DNA of 64,000 nucleotides from Exophiala sp. HKRS030 (Eukaryota; Ascomycota; Eurotiomycetes; Chaetothyriales; Herpotrichiellaceae): contig JAHWDD010000001.1 in assembly GCA_023897205.1 (NCBI GenBank), positions 6,014,001-6,078,000 of the forward strand, written 5' to 3'. The first letter of the stretch is position 1. Every line of letters starts with the position of its first letter. A program made the position numbers and the translations under genes. Under the pieces are notes generated by a model. It ran no database searches, was not told the DNA's origin, and saw only the letters and a program-made list of their open reading frames with translations. Positions 36,055 to 47,698 of this stretch are shown in pieces.

Positions 36055-37763
36055 CTACGAGACATGCTCAGGCGTACTACCTAAAGACTCCAACCCTCTT
36101 TCAGGCAGTAGAGCATTCTGCGATTGAATGCCTAGTAATCCATTCGAGGTGGAAGCGCTGTTATACACCTGCTGTTGCTTCTCTGCATCTCCTGCACCTG
36201 CTGCTGCGACTCCCTTGGCAGTTACAGTCGCAGTCACACTCTCCAACTCTTTACCCGCCTCTTCAAGGCTCTTCTGGATATGCGCCTGGGCGTCCTTGAC
36301 ATCGATCTTCTCGCGAGCGATGTCAGCCCTTCGCTTCTCGAGTCGGGCACGCTCGAACTCGAGTTTCGACACCATCTCCCTCAGGCGTGCCAGGCCGACG
36401 CTGAGTTTCGGAATCGAGCTGGTCTCCCGTGGTTGTCGTGGCCGGTTGGCTTGGCGCGTGTGCGTCCCGTGTGATTTTAGCCCGTCCATGCCATGGTGTG
36501 TCTGGCTGAGTTCGTATGCTTGGTGCAGCGTGTAGTCCGAGTCCGAGTCCGAGTTGTCGTTAGAGTCGTCGTCATCGGGATAGTCTGGGTTGGAATCTTG
36601 GTCTGAGATGATACGGGCATGTTTGTGGCTGGCACTGGGGCGACCCTCAGCTTCCTCGATCAGTGTCCGGATCGCTTCTCGATCACGTTGTGTTTGTTCC
36701 TTTAGACCACGCCGGGACAGAGTTACTCGACCTGCATCTTCCACGAATGAGTCGAAACCTTCGGCTATGTCCTCGTCTTCATGGATCAATCGTGTGTTCT
36801 TTTCCTGGTATAAGTTTGCGGTAGCTGGATCGTACGATCCGAGCTGCATACGCCGCGGTTTGAATTCACCATCCGAGTCGTAGTCTTCTAATGAGACGAA
36901 GTCGGAATTGGAAGAGTCATGGGTTGATAGTGCGTTGGCAGCTTCTTCTTTGGCAAGACGGGCCCGTCGATCCTTTTTCTCGCGGATTTCCGCAAGGCTG
37001 GGGATGCGTGATGATGAGGATGAAGAGATGGTCTTGCCAAACTTTGATTCCAGGTCGAGGGCAAGATTTGTCCGGGTTGACGTGCTGTGGTTTGTGTCGA
37101 TTAAATCGAGGGACGGACTGTCGTCTCTGCTCACAGAAACGTCGCGGGGAGTCGATGGTGTTGAGTTGCGTAACTCATCCAGGTATGCTTTGTTATAGGA
37201 AGGTCGGTTGGCGGAGGCGCTATTGTCTCCGTCCTCGTTGTCATCGTCGGCGGTGCGGTCTATGGAACGGTTCTGAAGCGCCTGCGCAGCTGCACTGGAC
37301 AGGCCGTGTCGAGACTGTCTCAACTGGGAGGTGGAGCGATTAAGGGTATGCGATGGCTGTTGTAAGGAAGTTTTGCCAACGGTATCATAACTTGTTTCGG
37401 TATCATCATCGCCGTCCCTCCAGGGTTGAACGAAACTCGAAGTTTAGATTTGTTCTTGGGCAGGTTTGCATTTGGTCGACGTACAACTGGGCCGGTGTCT
37501 GCATAGCATGACTAACGTGTCAGTTCAGCTGGGTTTTGTGCATGCTAGATAGGAGAACGACAAGAATGTCAGAATAACACCACGAAAAATGTGAACTGGC
37601 GAGGGCAACAGAGCGGGGGAAGGCAGCCATCTGAAAAAAACGACTTGAAATAAAGTGGGAGATATTTTAACATACCCTCGTCATCATTTTCATCGCTTCC
37701 TCCTTCCTTTTCACGCCGTGAGATCACTTTGGGCTTCCGCCGACCGGTAAAGAGAGTAGCCAT
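36055..37763 (-). CDS. NTR2: NTR2-like splicing factor (nineteen complex-related protein 2), one frame break
   Basis: Predicted partner of Ntr1/Prp43 in spliceosome disassembly (NTR2 domain family). Exon 1 is 37676-37763 (MATLFTGRRKPKVISRREKE), intron 37499-37675 (177 nt, donor GTATGT), exon 2 is 36055-37498. An in-frame ATG at 37802 is an alternative start. Conserved blocks: GPVVRRPNANLP, SKLRVSFNPGG, RPSYNKAYLDELRNSTPSTP, IPSLAEIREKKDRRARLAKE, EDEDIAEGFDSFVED, and a C-terminal coiled coil around LARLREMVSKLEFERARLEK. After NPGG the frame must shift: a G is missing at the run complementary to 37416-37418, after which GDDDTETSYDTVG continues to the long open frame. With it restored the product is about 510 aa. 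Convergent with PP2A-B. Confidence 0.82.
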
Positions 37764-39502
37764 GTCGTGTTTCTGAGTGGGAGTAGAGGATGACAAGGCC
37801 AATGTGTTGATAGTATTGATCCCTCCGAAGTCGACGTGTTGTGAAGTTGGTCCGAAGTAAAGCCGAAGTCGAGTCTACGGTGGAACAGTGATCGTACGGC
37901 AGAGCATGTCGCTCTATCTTGAAATTGCTCTAGAATGCCCACTAATGCCCAACAAACTGGCGCTACCGTCTTTCAACTCTTAACGTCGCCACTTCCTGTG
38001 AGCCTTGACACCATAGCAGTTGCTATTCGACGCTTTCAATCAACGTTCCCCTCATGTGTATGTGTTTCTATTGTTGGTTGTGGTACTGAAGTCTTCGGAG
38101 AATGACCATGTCAAGAAACTGTAGCGGTGGAGAAATGGTAAGTCCGAATGGCTGAGTTCGTCAGAGCAGGGAAAGTCAATCTGCAAGTGAGAGAAATCGA
38201 CAGATTTTCGTCTAGACCGCAAGGTGAATGCGGACAAAACAAAGCACAAAACGAGGCATAACACGAATTATTAGTATGCCAGAGCAGCTGATCGAAAGAC
38301 ACTACTGCAATGTCACCAACTCTACGCAGAGTTGCCCTGCTCACAGGAGCCAATCCAGGTGTGACACAAGAGAGCACAGGTTGGTATAATGTTCTACTAC
38401 CGTTTGTGTCATCTGCAACATGATGCATTGATCTATCTCAAATCTATCTGTAGGTTGAGCGAAGGATTTACTGCACCGCCAAATTTGCACAAGCCAATGG
38501 TGTGTACCGTCTCGTGCCAGCCCGTTGCCGATGCCGCCAAAGCCGGCAGGCTGTCGAAACACCAATCTGGCATAGCGCGAATCTTCCAGCATGGAATCGA
38601 AACACTTCAACCTATAACGCCACATGATGGAAACTTCTTGGGAATAAACCACAAACTAATCACCTTATGGGGATTCTCTCTCCTGGTTGCGGGGAGTTGG
38701 AGCATGGAGACAGGCATGACTTGCCCAGCAATTGCCGCTCAGTAGTTTTACAACTCACCCGAGCGGGTTTACGCTTCCAAAATGCCCGATATATGCGTGA
38801 CTCGCTCCTTCATGTGGTGCGACTCCGAGGTCGAATCTCCCGCTCACTGGATCAATGCAAGATTTTCATACAGCCACGGAGCCTGGCACTGCTTTAGGTG
38901 CAAGAATCTATTCGAGCTGCTCTATTCGGAAGGTGTTGGCAAGACTTTGGCCTTGTCGCGGCCACGAAGTATTGGCTGGCTCAATCCCAATATGTGGTTC
39001 TGCAGTAAACCAGCATCGAAACAAAGGACCTATATGCCTCGTCGTGCAGCCTCATGATTTCTCATGTTAGGGGCACGTCCAGAACGCACTCAACTGTGGT
39101 AAGTGATCGCGATTGCCTGCTTAATGATGACTCGGCAGAAGTGTTGATGGAAACGGCAAGATGGCTTCGACATCGGGGTCAACCGATTGAACCTTGAGCT
39201 CTGAAATTCCGAGAAACTTGATCCAGTTCTCCACTGGTCAGGGAGTGCGTCGTAACGGAAATACCGCATAGTTGGTCGCGTCACCGCCTGTGTACTGATA
39301 TTTACTTCCCACTAAACATAGTGCATTGTTCAAACCTGGTGCATATAAGTATCGAGCATCTGCAGCCAACCTGCCGGCCAGGTCGAATGAAAACCAAAAC
39401 CAGACTACATGGTATCTCTACAGTCTCCACGTAGCGACTGTCACACCAAATACTCTTAAGACTCATCGGCAACTGGCAAGTTGATACTCTATCAACTTCA
39501 AA
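37764..39502. other. intergenic, NTR2 / AttH-like gene (divergent)
   Basis: 1.7 kb with several open frames of about 100 codons (for example 38389-38745, plus) that overlap others on both strands, match no family and lack exon context. No repeat or RNA gene recognised. Confidence 0.5.
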
Positions 39503-40597
39503 ATGACTTACTGGCCAGCTCTTGCAACCCTCCTCACTATTTTACCATGGCAAGCTCAAGGCTTTCAACGCACTGCTTACGATGATACTCCTGATCTCGA
39601 CTACGATGTAAGCAAGGTATCCCAAAAGGTCGTTAGAGGAGACTAAATACAGAAACAGACATATGCTCCAGTCTTCAATTGGACCCAAGTCGTCACTGCA
39701 AGTGATATCATGAACAGCTTCTATTATGTGTCGTGGTTGGCAGCTGATAACGGCCACGAGTATTTTGCAATTGCGGTCCATGGTAGATCTGGCGAAGGCC
39801 AGCTCGATACCCTCGTGTCTTTGGAAGACGTAACAACCGGAGAATACTTCGGCACCAATGTTGTGGTCCCAGGCGTAATCTCGAACCAGACCTACAATAT
39901 TGAGGGTGGTGGTCTTACTCTTCGTGCCACGACCCCGGATCTCTTTTCGGAGGTAATAGTAGATTGTACCATGCCTGAAGCTACTTTCAATCTTTCCATG
40001 GGACACAGAGGACCAAGTTTTTATCACAGTGGATCTGGGACATACCTATGGGGATCTGACTTGACTTCCGAGTATGCAATGTCGAACTTATGGGTTACTG
40101 GAACAATCACTACCAATGGTACGACAGCGGCTATTATCCCCGACAAGTCGAGAGCCTGGTTTGACCGGCAATGGGGTCACGGCTTTGCATTCAATGGATG
40201 GAACTGGTTCGTCGTCTTTCTCGACAATGATCTGACACTTGCTGTCTGGCGAGTACCACCAGTAGACGGAAGCTTAAAAATAGATGCCTTTACAACAGTT
40301 CTCTACCCCGACGGCCACCATGAGGTTCATCTTGTGCGAGAAAATATACAACCTTCTGGGCCTTTTACGTCGTCACGCACCAACACTACCTATTTTTCGA
40401 GATTTGATATCGAGATCCCCACGCTCAACACATCCCTTCAGGTCCGCTTGCCTCGCCAAAGTGGAGAAATGACAGATGCCACCGCTTCTCGTACGCTCTT
40501 TGAAGCATATGCAGAGTTCACCGGTTCGTTCAAAGGTTCCAAGGTCGCTGGTTACGGTTTGTCGGAACAAAATTTCGGCTTTCATGTAGGGCCATAA
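39503..40597 (+). CDS. secreted AttH/CrtC-like (lipocalin-type) protein, kievitone hydratase / Diels-Alderase superfamily
   Basis: Exons 39503-39607 and 39653-40597 (45-nt intron) give 349 aa. The N terminus MTYWPALATLLTILPWQAQG is a clear signal peptide, followed by at least six N-glycosylation sequons (NWT, NQT, NLS, NGT, NTT, NTS), so the protein is probably exported. The signature WFDRQWG..FNGWNWFVVFLDND corresponds to the WxDRxW...GWDWF motif of the AttH/CrtC two-lipocalin fold. Fungal relatives include secreted kievitone hydratase, which detoxifies a bean phytoalexin, and Diels-Alderases of polyketide clusters such as Fsa2. No polyketide or other biosynthetic gene lies nearby, and length and secretion fit the hydratase-like branch better. 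Activity is unknown. Convergent with the b561-like gene 280 bp downstream. Confidence 0.75.
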
Positions 40598-40878
40598 CTG
40601 ATGCAGCCATGGGTGGCTTGAAAAGAGGGCAAAAATCAATGCCTTGGACTAAACCCGCGAAAGAAAAAGGCCCTGGCTTAACCATGTTGAAAGAAGACTT
40701 AAGAAAGTTTGTGTTGTTCGCATAAAGTGATCTTCAGTATCTATGCAAGTCTGGCAAAGAGACAAGATATACCGCCAGTCCAATAACCACTACTCGAAAT
40801 ATCATTCATTTTTGAAATCGGAGTCCATACCCATCCTGATGGTGGTCCATCCAATGGAGAACCCTTCGATCAGTATTC

Positions 40879-41544
40879 TTATATCCGTGTCGCCATAGAA
40901 AGTTCCATGTCCGTTGTATTTTCCTTGGTAGGAGTGACTGGAGTTTCATCTACAGGATGTGTCTCTCGACCTTTTCGTTGCTTATATTTCGGGCTCAGCC
41001 AGTCCCAGAGCAAGACACTGATGTATAGGGCAGCGATGATGCCAAGAAATGTGTAATGGGCAGTGGTGCTATGGTTGTCTGCCAATTTGTACCCTAGGCT
41101 GCTGTTTGTCCAAGCCAGGATGAAAATTGAACGTCCTAGAAGCATATGCATCCACCCAAAGATCCCTCTGCGCCCAGCCTTGCGGAAGTACAGATGCTGC
41201 AATATCCCCAGAATAGGTTGCACGCCAACCACTAATCCCACTATGCTGTACCCCAGCAGGATATGTGTTGTGTGTCCCTTGGAGACACTTCGAGTGTTGG
41301 AGACCGACGTGCCTAGTCCCATCCCAATGAGGACGAGGATGACATTGAGGATCTGCCACGGAACGTGTAACTTTGTGATTTTGACCTTGATTGGCAATCT
41401 TGTCGTGAGAGCTGCGACTGGCATCAGCAGCATAAATGTTACGCACATGATAGTGGCATGGGCAACCAGGACTTTCTGGCCGGGAGCATGATACGTTGTG
41501 GAAACGCTAAGTGTGGTGTCTGATATAGGCTTGATTGATGACAT
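40879..41544 (-). CDS. cytochrome b561-like integral membrane protein
   Basis: Single exon, 221 aa, five predicted membrane helices: VLVAHATIMCVTFMLLMPVA, PWQILNVILVLIGMGLG, HILLGYSIVGLVVGVQPIL, HMLLGRSIFILAWTNSSLGY, FLGIIAALYISVLLWDWL. Histidines at helix ends (VAHA, KLHVPW, HILLGY, GWMHM) are placed like the haem ligands of eukaryotic cytochrome b561/ferric reductase domains, which pass electrons across membranes. Fungal relatives often carry an N-terminal DOMON haem domain for extracellular redox; none is found here or in the 1.3 kb upstream, so this is a stand-alone core. The Lys/Thr-rich tail is cytosolic by charge. ATG at 41544 starts 24 residues before helix 1, with no signal peptide. 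Confidence 0.75.
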   Translation of the reverse strand: MSSIKPISDTTLSVSTTYHAPGQKVLVAHATIMCVTFMLLMPVAALTTRLPIKVKITKLHVPWQILNVILVLIGMGLGTSVSNTRSVSKGHTTHILLGYSIVGLVVGVQPILGILQHLYFRKAGRRGIFGWMHMLLGRSIFILAWTNSSLGYKLADNHSTTAHYTFLGIIAALYISVLLWDWLSPKYKQRKGRETHPVDETPVTPTKENTTDMELSMATRI

Positions 41545-42830
41545 GGTCGATTTCAGCTATGTTGCGATACTCGGAATTATGGAAAAGAGAGTTGATTGGC
41601 CTTGCGGATTGACAGTGTTGGATCGTGAGACTGGGAAATTTCTTGGTGCTTATTCGGACAGGAACTCTGCAACCATGATATAGATATTGTAATTTGTTGC
41701 TGACCAACCTTGTTCCCTAGGGTTTCCAAAACACATGACGAAAGTGAGAATGCAATTGCAATGAAGAGAACGTGGTTGGTTCGCCGCGGATCCGCGTCAG
41801 CATTAAGCCACAGCCTTGCGCATCCATAACTGACCTATTCTTTCTAAAAGTGCATTTTAAGAACAATATGTGAGTAGGGTCTACATGACTTCAAGCTATC
41901 GGATAGCCCGCGCCCATATCCCGAGAAGTACCGTGAGAGTCGTTTGCTCATCCACGGTTCTATGGTATATTCGCAGTGGCCACTGCATGCGTGTGCAAAC
42001 CCGGCAAAGCACAATACCAATTCACAAACCTGCCCTAAAGAAGTAGCGAGACTTACATGACTGGATGCTCCTCCTAACTGGCGGCTTAAACAAGGCCCAG
42101 GTTCGAAATTGTGGTTCGGGAGAACCAATCGAGTGGGACACATGGATTTGCATCAGCCTATGCAGGCCTTCAAAGAGTGATGCTCCAGGAGATGTCGATC
42201 GTTCCACCAGCTCTCTAGCACCACATCGTTTCTTCGCCGTTGATGACCAAATGTGGGATCGACTGCGTGGATTCTTTGAGAATGCGAGGATAAATATAGA
42301 ATGAGATGCATTCACAGTATTTCTGCGTCGTCAGTATATCTCACAGGGCAATCTCCGGTCGTGAGTATCGTTGAGAATCGTGCCCATCGTGAGCGGCTCA
42401 TCATTCTCACAAGGAGCACGGCAATTTTCCCGATCAGATAATCCTGCGAAGATCCTTTCTCAAGGCATCTACAGACACGTAGACTAGGTGATGGAGAATG
42501 CGGTCGCCAGGACTTGACACAAGCACAAGCGTTAGAGCAGAGGACAAAAATTGCCCCAGGTACATAACAACTACTGTCACGTGATTAGTTACCAGAACCG
42601 TATCAGGACTAGCGTTCGCCAAAATATCTCGATACTCCACATTCGACGTTCGACATTCGACGTTGTGCATACGCTGGTGTTCACGCAGGCTACCCCCCGA
42701 CATTTGAATGCAATTCCAAGCCAACACCAATAACTGCCTCCGCATCTAGTCAAAAGAGTTCTCCGGAATTGGATATCAAGTACCTCGACAAGTTCGCCTC
42801 CTTCGCTCCTTTCACAGCCACTCGCCCAAT
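41545..42830. other. intergenic, b561-like / SmG (divergent)
   Basis: 1.3 kb with no exon recognised, including a specific check for a missing DOMON exon. Near 42640-42665 a short ACATTCGACGTTCG direct repeat is present. Confidence 0.5.
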
Positions 42831-43305
42831 ATGCCTCAAGCACAGCCTGAGCTCAAAAAGGTACGAGCAAGCAATCACCACAAAATCCATACACGCAAAC
42901 CTTTCAAATCCCACATTTCAGCTACCCACCTCGTCTTTGCATCTTTTTTTCAAGGGACACACTAACTGACGTCTTGACTGCGCATTATAGTACATGGAAA
43001 AGCGCCTGTTCGTGCAACTCAACGGCAATCGCAAAGTCCTCGGAATCCTACGTGGCTACGATGTAAGTTCCCCCCCCCACCGTACACCAATTCCCCACCT
43101 ATACCTTCCTATTCATACTGTCTTTGTACGGTGCGCAATACTTATTCAGTGGCTGTCATAGGTCTTCCTAAACATTGTGCTCGACGACGCGGTCGAGGAA
43201 AAGCCCGGCGGCGAGCGTGAGAGGTTGGGCATGGTAGTCATCCGCGGCAATTCTGTCGTGATGCTCGAGGCTTTGGAGCGTATGGGTGATGATCGCAGAG
43301 GATAG
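42831..43305 (+). CDS. SMX2: small nuclear ribonucleoprotein SmG
   Basis: One of the seven Sm proteins forming the ring on U1, U2, U4 and U5 snRNAs. Exons 42831-42860, 42991-43062, 43162-43305 (introns 130 and 99 nt) give 81 aa, typical for SmG. The short first exon encodes MPQAQPELKK; the Sm1 motif is RLFVQLNGNRKVLGILRGYD-VFLNIVLDDA and the Sm2 motif LGMVVIRGNSVVMLE. Both junctions preserve phase exactly. Too short and split to appear as a single open frame. Convergent with TAF2. Confidence 0.95.
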
Positions 43306-43683
43306 ATCCATATTTGGAGGGTGGTGTCAGAGCTTTGATCAAACGCACATGGGCTTTTTGTGGCTCATAAGGTGGCTCACATGCTTGCACGTTCAATGAG
43401 GCCATGGGAACGCATCAATGAACAATGATTGATGCTTTGGATACACGATGCAGGCTTTTCATGCGGTGAAGAGGATACTACGTTATGCGGCATGGTCAAA
43501 CATGTGTTTGGCTGTTATACAAGATTTCGAAAGCCTATCTATGGTACCTTGAACCAAGAACTGTCGCCTCTTGGTGTGGATGTGGTGGATGTGGATCAAA
43601 GATGGCTTCATCGCTGTGTCCATTCGCGCTACTTTGATGATTCCTGCGCTTCAAGCTCACCACCAGACTATTGGTCGTAAGTC
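43306..43683. other. intergenic between convergent SmG and TAF2
   Basis: Two 3' ends; nothing else recognised. Confidence 0.5.
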
Positions 43684-46600
43684 TTAAACACCCGATTTGG
43701 GACCCGACGCCGGCTTGAACTTCAACACCACGCGACCTGGCATGGCAGTCGTTGGAGTGGGTGTCTGGACCACAGGTTGTGAGCTTGCAGAGGTTGGAGT
43801 GAATCGCGGTGGAGGAGTGGGAGTTGCGTTCGCGCCTGGACCTGAAGAATGACCCGAAGAGCCAATTTTCAGTTTCAGTTTTAATCCACCACCACCTCCT
43901 CCACCCGTAGTGCTGATCGCACCTCCACCGCTTGCTGAAGCTGCTGAAGCTGTGGATATACTTGGCGCTCGGTGCAGTGGCGGAGGAAGGACATTGTAGT
44001 GCGACTTTTCCAATGGAGGAGGTAGGGTTTGGTATTGCTTGGGCAGGGCTGGCGCAGGAGGGTGCCATTTGGGCACTATCTTTCGTCTCACTTTGTCGCT
44101 GCGTGTGAACCTGAGCTTTCCCTGCATAGAAAACGAAAATTAGCATATACGCAGATTGAAATCGCTTTCAAGGTCGCAAGGCAATTGGGTCTTCTTACCT
44201 TGCCCAGATTCTCCACCTTCCAATATCGTGGCAGCCGTAGTGTGACCTTCATTTCATCAATGGGCTCATACAACAACCGACAGAAATCCAAGAGGACCTG
44301 CAAATCCTCGAGGATAATCTGATCGTAAGAGATGGCATTCCACAACGCTGCTCTCAAAGGCTGCAACTGTCCGAGTTCTTTCTTGAGCGCGATGATGGCA
44401 CCTTCGATCGTTGATCGCCTAGCAACTTCCAAATGTCTGTCCTCGGTCACGTCAGCCGAAGTATCTTCGATGACCAGCCCATCGGCTAACGGTTTGCCTG
44501 TGTCGACTTTGACTCCAATGGCGCGCTTGGCCAGGACTTTACCGAAATCTTGTTGTATGCTCTGTCGCAGCCACGGTGAGGGGTCGGCTACCGTGCAGTA
44601 CAACAGATATCGCAATATGGACGCCTCCTCCAGCACGCTGGGTGTTAGTAGCACACTGTATGCTGTTTGGCGCAGCATTTCATAGTTGCCTGGTCGTGTG
44701 TACTGTAGGAAGTGAAGTGGCGAATGGTGCCCGATGCCGGCCGAAGCGAGCATGGCTTGACACTCGAGAGCGGTGCGCGAGTATAGGTTCTGGTATGAGC
44801 TTGTCCACTCGTCCATTCTACGGTACCGGTCAATTTCTTCAAGGAATTGTCTCTCAAAAGCTCGTAGCTCGTGCATCTTGTCTTCCATTTCGTAGTCCAT
44901 GTTGGTATCATCATCGATCTCGATGTTGATTACGGGCCGTGCAATGACGGCGAATGTGAGAGCTTTCATCAACCGAGAGATATAGTGCGCGTCGGAAAAT
45001 TCGTTGGCTGAATTGTCGTTGAATTTCAACTTATCCAGCAAGAAGTCCTTGACGTCCTTGGGGTGTGTCCCTTCGAATCACGGACGTTGGCGATAGCCTC
45101 AACAATGTCACATTGTATTAGGTAAGCCTGCTGGTCTGAGAAGTCATTTGGCCGGGTCATCGCAGAGCCTTGGTCTGTAATGCAATAAAGTTCTTCAAAG
45201 GCTTTTCGTAAGTGGAACAGCCCAATATTCTTAGCTTCATTTTCAGTTTTGGCGTGTTTGACCAAGCCATGGGCAGCAAGGGAACGCACACCATGAAAAT
45301 ATCTGCGATCCATCAAAGTACGAACGAAGATGGACGATACCAGTAACGATGGTGGGTAGTGGGACAAGTGTCGTACAGCTTCAAGTTGTGCAACAACATC
45401 TCGGTCTTGCTGAAGTTGTGACGCAAACATATATCCCGGCATCTGTAGGTTGATGCGACAGATCCACTCGAAGTCTGCATCAAGTCGAATCCATTCGTAT
45501 GACTCCGAATTCATCTTCTCCTCATCATCAACACTCCATTCGGTCAATCTCCAATTTTGAACGTCTTCCTCGCTCTGTAGGACATCGCCCAGGCAGTAAA
45601 CCAATGCGTCGCCTTCCTCTTCTGCGCCTTCTGCGGCTGCTTTTGTACTGGCGCGAGCTCTTTGTTTTTTGCTTCTTTTCAGCCGCTTATATTTGGTATT
45701 ATAGGGAATATCAAATTGTGTCGATGCGTCTTTGATCTCCACGATATGCTCGTAAGGTGTGCCATCTGCCTCGTGTATGCGAATCGTCATGGGCCCAGTA
45801 AAGACAGGTTGTGGTGTAGCGGCATAGACTGTCTGAAAATCTTCTCGGGCATCACGCATGAAGGTATTGATGTCCAATTCTCGTTCAGTAGTTATTGCTT
45901 GCGTTTGCTTGATAAGCATTTCCACGACAAGTTTCTTCTTGTTGAATCTCTGGAAGGCCGCGAATCTCGGACAGCCGGCTCCTTTGACCCACTGGGCTAT
46001 GAAGTCTTCGATGGGAGAATGGTGAAATCGCTCACATGTCTTCTGGAACAGCTCTGTCGATAAGGCGTTGTTTATGAGATCGCCCGTTCTAGCGCGAGTC
46101 ATGATTTTGGCGAGGATACCCGGCATTTTTGATGCGCCATGGGTCTTCGCGATTCGGCGATCTAAAATGAATAGAACCACTGGCGCTTTCAATGTGAGGA
46201 ACTCATACTCGCTCGGATCAACGTGGAGTAATGGACCCATGTCGTAGATAGAGGGTCGCTCCACATCGAGCTCATAAACACGATCTGCTTGTTGCTTCAT
46301 GTAGTACCGATACTCGTTGTTACCGCAAAGGTCTCTCATGTACAAATTCGCAATATAATATGCTGCTCCGAGGATGACCCACGTATCGGTCGGCGCTTCC
46401 GCAACAATGTTGATTCCGATCCACTGGGAGACGATAGCAAAGACGAGGGTTCTTGTGACTTCCAGTGCAGGGTCGATAGCATCTTCGGGATATAACATTC
46501 TGGAGCTGCACATGGTCACACCTGCAAAGATGCATGTTTCCCTAGGGAGATCTTCGACAAAAACCATGGCGTAAGATCTAACTGGACAAGAGATGTATTT

Positions 46601-47698
46601 GTTGACCACAAAATCCATAGCTCTAGCCATTGGAAGACAGGTGTTCCTCGTTTCTTCCGATCGTCCTGGAAGACAGTATGCAAGCACTTCAACAGCATTT
46701 CTCCCCAGTTCCTCGATCTCTTGGGCATCACGGAGATCGCCGAGATTGATTCGCTCGAAGGGCCCGATGGCAAAGCCAATCTGCTCAGGCGCAAGCTGCT
46801 GAAGGCACGAGAATGACACTGTCTTTGTGGTGTTGTCATTTTTATCGACAATATCATCAGTCAGCTCGCCCGAGCATATAACGACCATTTCTTTTGCTTC
46901 GTAACCCTGTCGGGCTGCATCTTTTATAGAACCATCGAAGTTGTGCTTGCGGTTGGTAGAGGGCGTGATCTGGTCAATTGCATCGCCAACGGTTCGAGGA
47001 GATTTGATCGAAATATCCCAAGTGCAGCGACTATTAATCAGATCGACACAGGGAAACAAGGAAGATGCCCCGCCAGCTCCTAGCTTGGTCTTAGTGTAAG
47101 CATGTGGCCAACGGCCGCTGCCTCTCCCACCAGCAACAAACTGAACTGATTCCCGGACATGACAGGATTCAAATTCAATGAAGACTGTCAGCGGGGTGAA
47201 TTTTGCGACCGTGGTATCAGACAAGGCTTGTGTGGCTTCGGAGACCGCAACCCCTGTACCTTGACTATTCTGTATTTTAATGGCCTCAGCTGATTGCGTG
47301 TGAATTTCCGCTATATTGACAGGGACAATGCGTATCTTCTTTGGAAGTGTGATGACAATGTCGGGCTCTGGAGGATCAGCGACGGAATTGGCAATTTTCT
47401 CAGACAACAGATGGAATTGATTGACGCTGCCATTGCAGTGAAGAGCCAGCTGCTCACATGGATCCTGATGACGAACCGAAGAAGGCGGAATGTTGTTGAC
47501 AAGAACCTTTTTGATATTGCATTGCCGGCCATGGAGTCGAAGTTCTTTCAAGTCCTGTGATTCTGGGTAAATGGTGATCTCGGTTGTGCCGCGAAGTTGT
47601 TGATCGAAACTAATGTCCAGATCAATCTTTTGATGCGCCACCGAGAATTTGGCTGGTGGCGGTTCAGCAGCCAGTTTTTCGACGCCTGTGATATCCAT
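43684..47698 (-). CDS. TAF2: TFIID subunit TAF2, one frame break
   Basis: Large TFIID subunit that contacts initiator DNA. Exon 1 is 44199-47698, a 77-nt intron covers 44122-44198, and exon 2 is 43684-44121; restored length is about 1312 aa. The N-terminal two thirds has the M1 aminopeptidase fold: KFSVAHQKIDLDISFDQQLRG, WPHAYTKTKLGAGGASSLFPCVDL, SCPVRSYAMVFVED. The zinc HExxH site is replaced by FAIVSQW, as expected for TAF2. HEAT-like repeats follow, then a Gly/Pro/Thr-rich basic tail (about 100 residues). At the G4 run 45061-45064 one base is missing: NVRDSKGHTP must join KDVKDFLLDKLKF in the next frame, and adding one C (minus strand) gives HTPKDV. ATG at 47698. Divergent from the phosphotransferase gene across an E-box cluster. 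Confidence 0.92.

Noticed and set aside
37330..37430. A 35-nt intron (donor GTTATG, acceptor TTACAACAG) as explanation for the NTR2 frame change
   Set aside because: It would fix the phase, but 35 nt is too short for this genome's introns, the donor is poor, and it would discard the acidic GDDDTETSYD stretch. A missing G explains more.
38389..38745. 118-codon open frame on the plus strand in the NTR2/AttH intergenic region
   Set aside because: No recognisable domain, overlapping minus-strand frames of similar length, and no spliced partner exons.
39503..40597. Polyketide-cluster Diels-Alderase
   Set aside because: Neighbouring genes are housekeeping, no polyketide synthase or tailoring enzyme lies within the window, and the protein carries a signal peptide and many sequons.
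45041..45075. Splicing or programmed frameshifting in TAF2 at the frame change
   Set aside because: The sequences before and after are contiguous and family-conserved with no room for an intron; the same kind of change at G/C runs in six genes points to sequence error.
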